The position numbers and the translations under genes were made by a program. From positions 1-6,077 of the forward strand of contig JASKZT010000361.1 of assembly GCA_030145965.1 (NCBI GenBank): a stretch of DNA of 6,077 bases. Direction: 5' to 3'. The notes below the pieces were generated by a model that searched no databases, was not told where the DNA came from, and saw only the letters and a list, made by a program, of their open reading frames with translations. This stretch comes from Ornithinimicrobium sp. (lineage in GTDB: Bacteria > Actinomycetota > Actinomycetes > Actinomycetales > Dermatophilaceae). Positions 1 to 3,963 of the stretch are shown here, piece after piece (the first letter of the stretch is position 1; each line of letters starts with the position of its first letter).

Positions 1-763
1 CGCGGTCGATCGAGTCGAAGTCGACGGCCAGCGAGTAGGACGCCAGGCCGACACCGAAGAGCGACACGAGGATGCCGAGCGGGCCGCCGTAGATGCCCCA
101 GCCGTCGCCGAGCCCCAGGAACGAGGCTCCCAGGTTGACGAGCAGGAAGACCATGTAGCCCATCGCCATCATGCCGAAGATCCGGCGCGACTTGCTGGTC
201 ACCTTGATGAAGCCTGCCTTCCAGCCGATGAACATGCCGACGAAGGTGGCCATCGTCGCGACGACCGCGGTCGTGACCACGCCGTCGTACAGGCTGTTGA
301 AGGTCACGCTGACGGCGCCGATGAAGAGGCCCTGCAGCACGGCGTGCACCATGATCAGCGGGACGTTGACCTTCTTGGAGAAGCCGATCACGAAGCTCAG
401 CCCCAGGGAGCCGAACATGCCGAGCAGCCACACCGGCATCGCGAGGCCGGTCTGGGCGCCCACGACGACCCACGTGGCGGCGGCGACGGCGACGACGATG
501 CCGAAGAGCAGCAGCGACTTCACGACGACGTCGTCGAGGGTCAGCCGGCCCGTCTGGGCCGGACCGGCGGGCGCCTGGGCGTACATGTCGCGCAGCTGGT
601 CGTCGCTGAGCGTCTCGCTCGGGCCGGGGCCGTAGCCCTGGGCGGGCAGGGTGGGGCCGCCCTGGGGGGCGCCGTAGCCCTGCTGCTGCGGTGCGCCGAA
701 ACCCGCGTACCCGCGCTGCGACGCCTCCTTGTCGATGCGGTTGAAGACCGGGTTGACGGCCAT
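1..763 (-). CDS. Bax inhibitor-1/YccA family membrane protein (3' end outside window)
   Basis: Integral membrane protein of the BI-1 (TMBIM/YccA) superfamily, actinobacterial subtype; characterised relatives such as Bacillus YetJ are pH-sensitive calcium-leak channels, but the role of this subtype is not established. Reading leftward from ATG at 763-761, 254 codons are visible and the C-terminus lies beyond base 1; relatives are only slightly longer, so little is missing. Residues 1-75 are a soluble, Gly/Pro/Gln/Tyr-rich tail starting MAVNPVFNR, with QGYG motifs. About six hydrophobic segments follow, near residues 83-102, 108-127, 134-155, 161-181, 194-215 and 223-245. The final visible stretch, LAVDFDSID, holds the acidic cluster expected in the last helices of this fold. 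The start is supported by GGAGG at 768-772, four bases upstream, and by the NPVFNR N-terminus typical of the group. It lies 97 bases downstream of the ATP-grasp gene on the same strand and probably has its own promoter. Confidence 0.9.
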   Translation of the reverse strand, partial: MAVNPVFNRIDKEASQRGYAGFGAPQQQGYGAPQGGPTLPAQGYGPGPSETLSDDQLRDMYAQAPAGPAQTGRLTLDDVVVKSLLLFGIVVAVAAATWVVVGAQTGLAMPVWLLGMFGSLGLSFVIGFSKKVNVPLIMVHAVLQGLFIGAVSVTFNSLYDGVVTTAVVATMATFVGMFIGWKAGFIKVTSKSRRIFGMMAMGYMVFLLVNLGASFLGLGDGWGIYGGPLGILVSLFGVGLASYSLAVDFDSIDR

Positions 764-783
764 GGAACCTCCGTGGTTGGTGC

Positions 784-815
784 GGGCACGCGGGGAAAGT
801 CCCCTCCGCGTGTCT
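784..815 (-). other. Hairpin in the leader upstream of the BI-1 gene
   Basis: Arms at 784-793 and 806-815 form a 10-pair stem (core ACGCGG/CCGCGT, two G-U pairs in one RNA sense) around a 12-base loop that could pair further inside. No T-tract follows on the minus strand, so it is not a classical intrinsic terminator. It begins about six bases downstream of the -10-like box at 821-826, so it would sit at the very 5' end of the BI-1 transcript. It could instead mark the 3' end of the upstream operon transcript. The structure was found by eye and not folded computationally. Confidence 0.4.
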
Positions 816-820
816 CCTAC

Positions 821-826
821 AGGATA
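821..826 (-). promoter_or_regulatory. Candidate -10 element for the BI-1 gene
   Basis: On the minus strand these bases read TATCCT, matching the TANNNT actinobacterial -10 consensus, in the gap between the ATP-grasp gene stop (860) and the BI-1 start (763). Transcription would begin near 814. No convincing -35 hexamer is seen at the expected spacing. The GGAGG ribosome binding site of the gene is downstream at 768-772. Confidence 0.4.
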
Positions 827-859
827 GAGCGCTGGTCAGGTCCCCCGCATTCCGCCCGC

Positions 860-1897
860 CTACAGCGTCGCGAGCGCCCGGTTGCCCAGCTGCGGCCCGT
901 AGTGACCGCGCATCGCGGACTTGCGCTCCAGGTCCTTGATGATCGCGGGGGCGAAGTCGACGCCGTAGAGCTCCTGGCAGCTGCCCAGCCCGCCGGGGCT
1001 GAAGACGTTGACCTCCATGAGCTTGTCGCCCACGATGTCGAGGCCGACGAGGAACATCCCGTCGGCGACGAGCTTGGGCCGCACGGCCTCCACGAGCCGG
1101 CGCATCTGCGAGGTGACCTGCACCGCGACCGCCTTGCCGCCGCTCGACATGTTGGAGCGGATGTCGTCGCCGGCGCTCTTGCGGCGGAAGGCCGCGACCT
1201 GTCCGCCGACCTCGAGGGGCTCGCCGTTCATGACGAACATCCGCACGTCACCCTCCTTGGCCTCGGGCAGGTACTCCTGGGCGACGACGTAGCCGTCCCG
1301 CCCGATCGCCTCGATGATCTGCGGGAGGTTGGAGGTCTCCTTCGTGTCGACCATGAAGACGCCGGAGCCGCCCGAGCCCTGCAGCGGCTTGAGCACGGCC
1401 CTGCCGCCCAGCTCGTCGACGAACTCGGCGATCCGGGCCTCGTCGCGGGAGATGAGTGTGCGCGGGCGCACCGCCTCGGGGAAGTGCTGGAAGTAGGCCT
1501 TGGACAAGGCCGTGGCCAGGCTGCCCGGGTCGTTGACGACGAGGACCCCGGTGGAGGTCATGAGCTCGCCGAAGCCCACCCCGGCGTTGTTCGCCCAGGA
1601 CGCCTGCTCGTCGGCGGGGTCGCTGCGCAGCATGACGACGTCGAACTCGCTCAGCGGCACCCGCTGCTCGCTCTGCGGCTTCTGCACGTCGGTCAGGTAG
1701 CGCTCGAGCGAGCGGTAGGTCTTGTCGGCGCCGCCCCGCGCGAGCGCGCCGAGGGAGCCGTCCGGCTCGTAGCCGAAGTCGCCCATCCCCAGGACCCACG
1801 TCTCGTGGCCGAGGTTGGTGGCGCTCATCGCCAGGCGGGTCGTCGTGTAGTAGTGCTGCTCGGTGGTCACGTCGTTGACGACGAACGCGATCTTCAC
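860..1897 (-). CDS. Glutathione-synthase-like ATP-grasp ligase
   Basis: Predicted cytoplasmic ATP-dependent carboxylate-amine ligase, 345 residues, resembling prokaryotic glutathione synthetase (GshB, about 316 residues in E. coli). Residues 1-125 form the N-terminal substrate domain, starting KIAFVVND. The ATP-grasp core follows: K170 with the glycine-rich loop GSGGSGVF (174-181), the QEYLPE strand (207-212) where the adenine would bind, the DVR segment (217-219), IRSNMSSGG (246-254) and the metal-binding end with D287 and MEVNVFSPGG (294-303, E295 and N297). The start is GTG at 1897-1895, directly after the TGA of the upstream gene, with AAAGG about seven bases before it; the stop is TAG at 862-860. 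Actinobacteria generally use mycothiol rather than glutathione and no gshA-type ligase is visible here, so the true acceptor may not be gamma-glutamylcysteine. The ATP-grasp assignment is firm; substrate identity is unknown and the gshB symbol is deliberately withheld. Confidence 0.88.
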   Translation of the reverse strand: MKIAFVVNDVTTEQHYYTTTRLAMSATNLGHETWVLGMGDFGYEPDGSLGALARGGADKTYRSLERYLTDVQKPQSEQRVPLSEFDVVMLRSDPADEQASWANNAGVGFGELMTSTGVLVVNDPGSLATALSKAYFQHFPEAVRPRTLISRDEARIAEFVDELGGRAVLKPLQGSGGSGVFMVDTKETSNLPQIIEAIGRDGYVVAQEYLPEAKEGDVRMFVMNGEPLEVGGQVAAFRRKSAGDDIRSNMSSGGKAVAVQVTSQMRRLVEAVRPKLVADGMFLVGLDIVGDKLMEVNVFSPGGLGSCQELYGVDFAPAIIKDLERKSAMRGHYGPQLGNRALATL

Positions 1898-3064
1898 TCA
1901 CGGGCCTTTCGTCAGGGTGGTCAGGTCGTCGGTGGCGGCGGCGCGCTCGAGACGCCCCACCGCCAGGGGGTCGAGCAGCCAGCGGGGCCGCAGCCGCGCC
2001 GGGCACAGGACGCCGCGGTCGTGCAGGTCCTGCACGAGCGGCAGGTCGCGCAGCGCGAACTTGCCGAGGAAGAGCAGCTCCAGGTCGTCCCCGGAGCGCA
2101 GGTGGTCGAGGAGGTCGAGCAGCCCGCGCAGGTAGATCGCGTCCTTGGTCAGGCCGCCGGCGCGGTAGACCCGCATGGTCGTCAGGTAGGCGGCGCCCTC
2201 GGGCACCCCCGCGTCCACCAGCGCCGCGTAGGCCTCGCGGAAGCCGGCTCCGGCGAGCATCCGGTGCACGGTGAGCACCCGCACCGCCAGCTGACGCAGC
2301 CGGAAGGGGGTGAGCCCGCCGCAGCCGACCTCGGCGAGCACCGCCAGCCCCTCCTGGGTCTCCTCGTAGCCGGCCAGGCCGGAGCCGAGCGTGCGCACCG
2401 GCTGGCCGCTGCCGTTGACCTGGGTGACCAGGTGCGTGCCGACCTCGTGGTGCAGCAGGGCCTCGCCGCGCTCGGCCGCGACGGCGGTGTCCGCGCTGAT
2501 GAGCAGGGTGTCGCCCTCGACGAGGACACCGCTGACGTCCGGGCGCACCTCGGCGTGGATGCCGATGTCGGGGTCCTGCTCGCGGTAGAGCTCGATCTCG
2601 GCGTCGGCCATCCTGAGGAAGCCGTCGGCGTGGATCATCTCCACGGGGGTGTCCGGCACGTGCAGCCGCTCGACGATCTGCTCGGCCCGGGCCCGCAGGG
2701 TCGGCCCGACCGCGCCGTAGAGCTCGACCGAGAGCTGGCGGAAGTCGTCGGTGCCCCGGGCCCGCAGCATCTCCAGCTGCAGCCGCAGCTCGCGCTCCTT
2801 GCCGCGCAGCAGGTCGGCAAGGGTGGGGTCCTCGACCGAGGTCACCGGAGCGTGGTCGAGCTGGGCCTCGAGGACGTCCGGGTCGGCGTCGAGCTCGCGG
2901 TAGGTGAAGGTCGGCTCCTCCAGGGTGCCGGCGACGAAGCCGGCGCGGTGCTCGTCGGCGTCCACCGGGGTGACGTCCAGGACGAAGCGCAGCCCGGCCG
3001 AGAGCATCGCGAGGGTGTGGTCGACGGCGAGGTCGCGCGCCGGCAGGCGCGCAGGTGTGCTCAC
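1898..3064 (-). CDS. DUF1704/QEGLA-motif metallopeptidase-like protein (MATCAP family)
   Basis: A 388-residue soluble protein of the family annotated as flavohemoglobin expression-modulating QEGLA motif protein (DUF1704). The eukaryotic branch of this domain includes MATCAP, a zinc carboxypeptidase that removes the C-terminal tyrosine of tubulin. The active-site hallmark HEVGTH is at residues 206-211, and the family QEGLA motif is at 237-241, its E238 being the likely third zinc ligand. The N-terminal 200 residues are mainly helical and include GKERELRLQLEML (88-100). There is no signal peptide or membrane segment, so it is probably cytoplasmic. The frame stays open far upstream (to 3820), but that stretch is antisense-like to the neighbour's codons. 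The GTG at 3064-3062 is chosen because it overlaps the upstream TGA by four bases (GTGA) and gives a family-like length. It is the middle gene of a three-gene operon. Family call firm; substrate unknown; a carboxypeptidase activity is inferred from the eukaryotic relatives. Confidence 0.88.
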   Translation of the reverse strand: MSTPARLPARDLAVDHTLAMLSAGLRFVLDVTPVDADEHRAGFVAGTLEEPTFTYRELDADPDVLEAQLDHAPVTSVEDPTLADLLRGKERELRLQLEMLRARGTDDFRQLSVELYGAVGPTLRARAEQIVERLHVPDTPVEMIHADGFLRMADAEIELYREQDPDIGIHAEVRPDVSGVLVEGDTLLISADTAVAAERGEALLHHEVGTHLVTQVNGSGQPVRTLGSGLAGYEETQEGLAVLAEVGCGGLTPFRLRQLAVRVLTVHRMLAGAGFREAYAALVDAGVPEGAAYLTTMRVYRAGGLTKDAIYLRGLLDLLDHLRSGDDLELLFLGKFALRDLPLVQDLHDRGVLCPARLRPRWLLDPLAVGRLERAAATDDLTTLTKGP

Positions 3065-3849
3065 GCGGTCCCCACCCGGCGCAGCGCCTCCAGGACCGGC
3101 TCGTGCGTGGCGCCGAGCGCGTCGCGCAGCTGGGCCAGGTGCTCCTCGTCGACGACACCGGTCCACTCGTCCATGAAGGTCTTCTTGAACTCCAGGGCGA
3201 GGCAGACGCCGCGGCCGGGGTAGCGCTCGTGCACCCACCAGGCCAGCGCCCGGCCCTCGAACCTGACGTTGTCGCGCACGTCGAGCCGGTGGCCCTGGAC
3301 CTGCTGGGCCGAGAGCGCGCCGCGGAAGGCGTCGACCACCCCGGCGAAGCGGTCGTCGACGGTGCCGGTCCCCAGGTTGACCTCGGGGTTGTCGGCCGGG
3401 TCCGCGGCCTCGCCGTCGGCGCCGTCGCGGCGGTGGTTGTAGGAGTGGACGTCGTAGACGACGAACGGGCCGCGGGCCGCCACCTCGTCGAGGCGCTCGC
3501 CGAGGTCGGCGTAGAAGCTGTCGTAGACCTCCAGGCTGGCGCGGACGACGTCCTCGTCGAGGGGGTTCTCGCGCCATACCTCCAGGCCCCAGCAGTCCTC
3601 GGGACGCCGGTAGACGGCGGTGTCGCGCGGACGGTTGAGGTCGACCTCGAAGCGGGAGCGGTGCGCGACGACGCGGGCCGGCGCGGCCGAGCCGAGGACG
3701 TCGGTGAAGGGGTCCTCCTCCCGAGCCCGGACCGCCTCGTCGAGGACCATGGCGTCGGCGACCTCGGGTCGCAGGTCGGAGCCGTTGTGGATGGCGGTGG
3801 CGACCAGCTGGCCGTTCCACTCACCCTCAAGGGTGTGTCGGGACGTCAT
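3061..3849 (-). CDS. N-formylglutamate amidohydrolase family protein
   Basis: A 262-residue predicted cytoplasmic metallohydrolase of the N-formylglutamate amidohydrolase family; characterised members (HutG type) cleave N-formyl-L-glutamate to formate and glutamate in histidine breakdown. Visible family features are the opening strand with H21 (VATAIHNG, 16-23), the FEVDLNRP motif (67-74), the metal-site motif DVHSYNHR (133-140, H135) and the conserved LEFKKTFMDEW segment (219-229, E220). ATG at 3849-3847 is the only sensible start: an in-frame TAG lies at 3861-3859 and no in-frame alternative start precedes H21. No Shine-Dalgarno sequence precedes it, while a -10-like TAGACA sits six bases upstream, which would fit a leaderless transcript. 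It is the first gene of the operon. No other hut gene (hutH, hutU, hutI) is nearby, so the substrate is probably another N-acyl amino acid or a peptide; this last point is inference. Confidence 0.87.
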   Translation of the reverse strand: MTSRHTLEGEWNGQLVATAIHNGSDLRPEVADAMVLDEAVRAREEDPFTDVLGSAAPARVVAHRSRFEVDLNRPRDTAVYRRPEDCWGLEVWRENPLDEDVVRASLEVYDSFYADLGERLDEVAARGPFVVYDVHSYNHRRDGADGEAADPADNPEVNLGTGTVDDRFAGVVDAFRGALSAQQVQGHRLDVRDNVRFEGRALAWWVHERYPGRGVCLALEFKKTFMDEWTGVVDEEHLAQLRDALGATHEPVLEALRRVGTA

Positions 3850-3855
3850 GAGAGG

Positions 3856-3861
3856 TGTCTA
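3856..3861 (-). promoter_or_regulatory. Candidate -10 element of the three-gene operon (leaderless)
   Basis: The minus strand reads TAGACA here, followed by six bases (CCTCTC) and then the ATG at 3849. A -10 box of that position would place the first transcribed base on or next to the A of the start codon. The last base departs from TANNNT and no good -35 is seen about 17 bases further up, so this is suggestive only. The absence of any AGGAGG-like sequence before the ATG agrees with leaderless initiation, common in actinobacteria. Confidence 0.4.
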
Positions 3862-3870
3862 CCCGACCGC

Positions 3871-3882
3871 GCCGCTCGCGGC
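3871..3882. repeat. Short perfect inverted repeat in the divergent promoter region
   Basis: Five-base arms GCCGC and GCGGC are separated by TC. The two-base centre is too tight for an RNA hairpin, so if functional it would be a protein binding site, placed just upstream of the TAGACA box of the operon and 42 bases upstream of the TAGGGT box in the other direction. Short palindromes of this kind arise easily by chance in such GC-rich DNA. Confidence 0.2.
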
Positions 3883-3923
3883 ATCCTCGCCGGGGTGGGC
3901 GGTGGCCGGTCGGTCCGGGGCGC

Positions 3924-3929
3924 TAGGGT
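3924..3929 (+). promoter_or_regulatory. Candidate -10 element for the M14 carboxypeptidase gene
   Basis: The bases read TAGGGT, a full match to the TANNNT -10 pattern, 35 bases before the ATG at 3964. Transcription would start near 3936 and give a leader of about 28 bases that includes the strong ribosome binding site. A -35 element is not clear at the expected distance. Confidence 0.45.
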
Positions 3930-3952
3930 GCCCCCCAGTCGTCCCCGCGTGG

Positions 3953-3958
3953 AGGAGG
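3953..3958 (+). promoter_or_regulatory. Ribosome binding site of the M14 carboxypeptidase gene
   Basis: AGGAGG, a perfect Shine-Dalgarno core, lies five bases before ATG at 3964. It fixes that start in preference to later in-frame ATG codons and contrasts with the divergent operon, whose first gene has no such site. Confidence 0.8.
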
Positions 3959-3963
3959 TCGGT

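Noticed and set aside
784..815. An intrinsic terminator for the three-gene operon
   Set aside because: The stem exists but is not followed by a T-tract on the minus strand, so only a generic hairpin is reported.
344..3223. A 959-codon open frame on the plus strand
   Set aside because: It runs antisense through four convincing minus-strand genes, with a composition dominated by Arg, Gly, Ala, Val and His-Asp runs and no recognisable domain. Long antisense frames are expected opposite GC3-rich genes.
3065..3820. An upstream extension of the DUF1704 gene giving 640 residues
   Set aside because: The added 252 residues are an Arg/Pro/Gly-rich out-of-frame reading of the amidohydrolase gene. The GTG at 3064 with GTGA overlap gives the expected family length.
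1248..3830. An 860-codon minus-strand frame over the operon
   Set aside because: It is an out-of-frame reading of the three operon genes, extremely rich in Arg, Ala, Pro and Ser, crossing two gene boundaries.
3061..3849. Assignment as hutG of the histidine utilisation pathway
   Set aside because: Family membership is clear but no other hut gene is nearby, and the operon partners point elsewhere.
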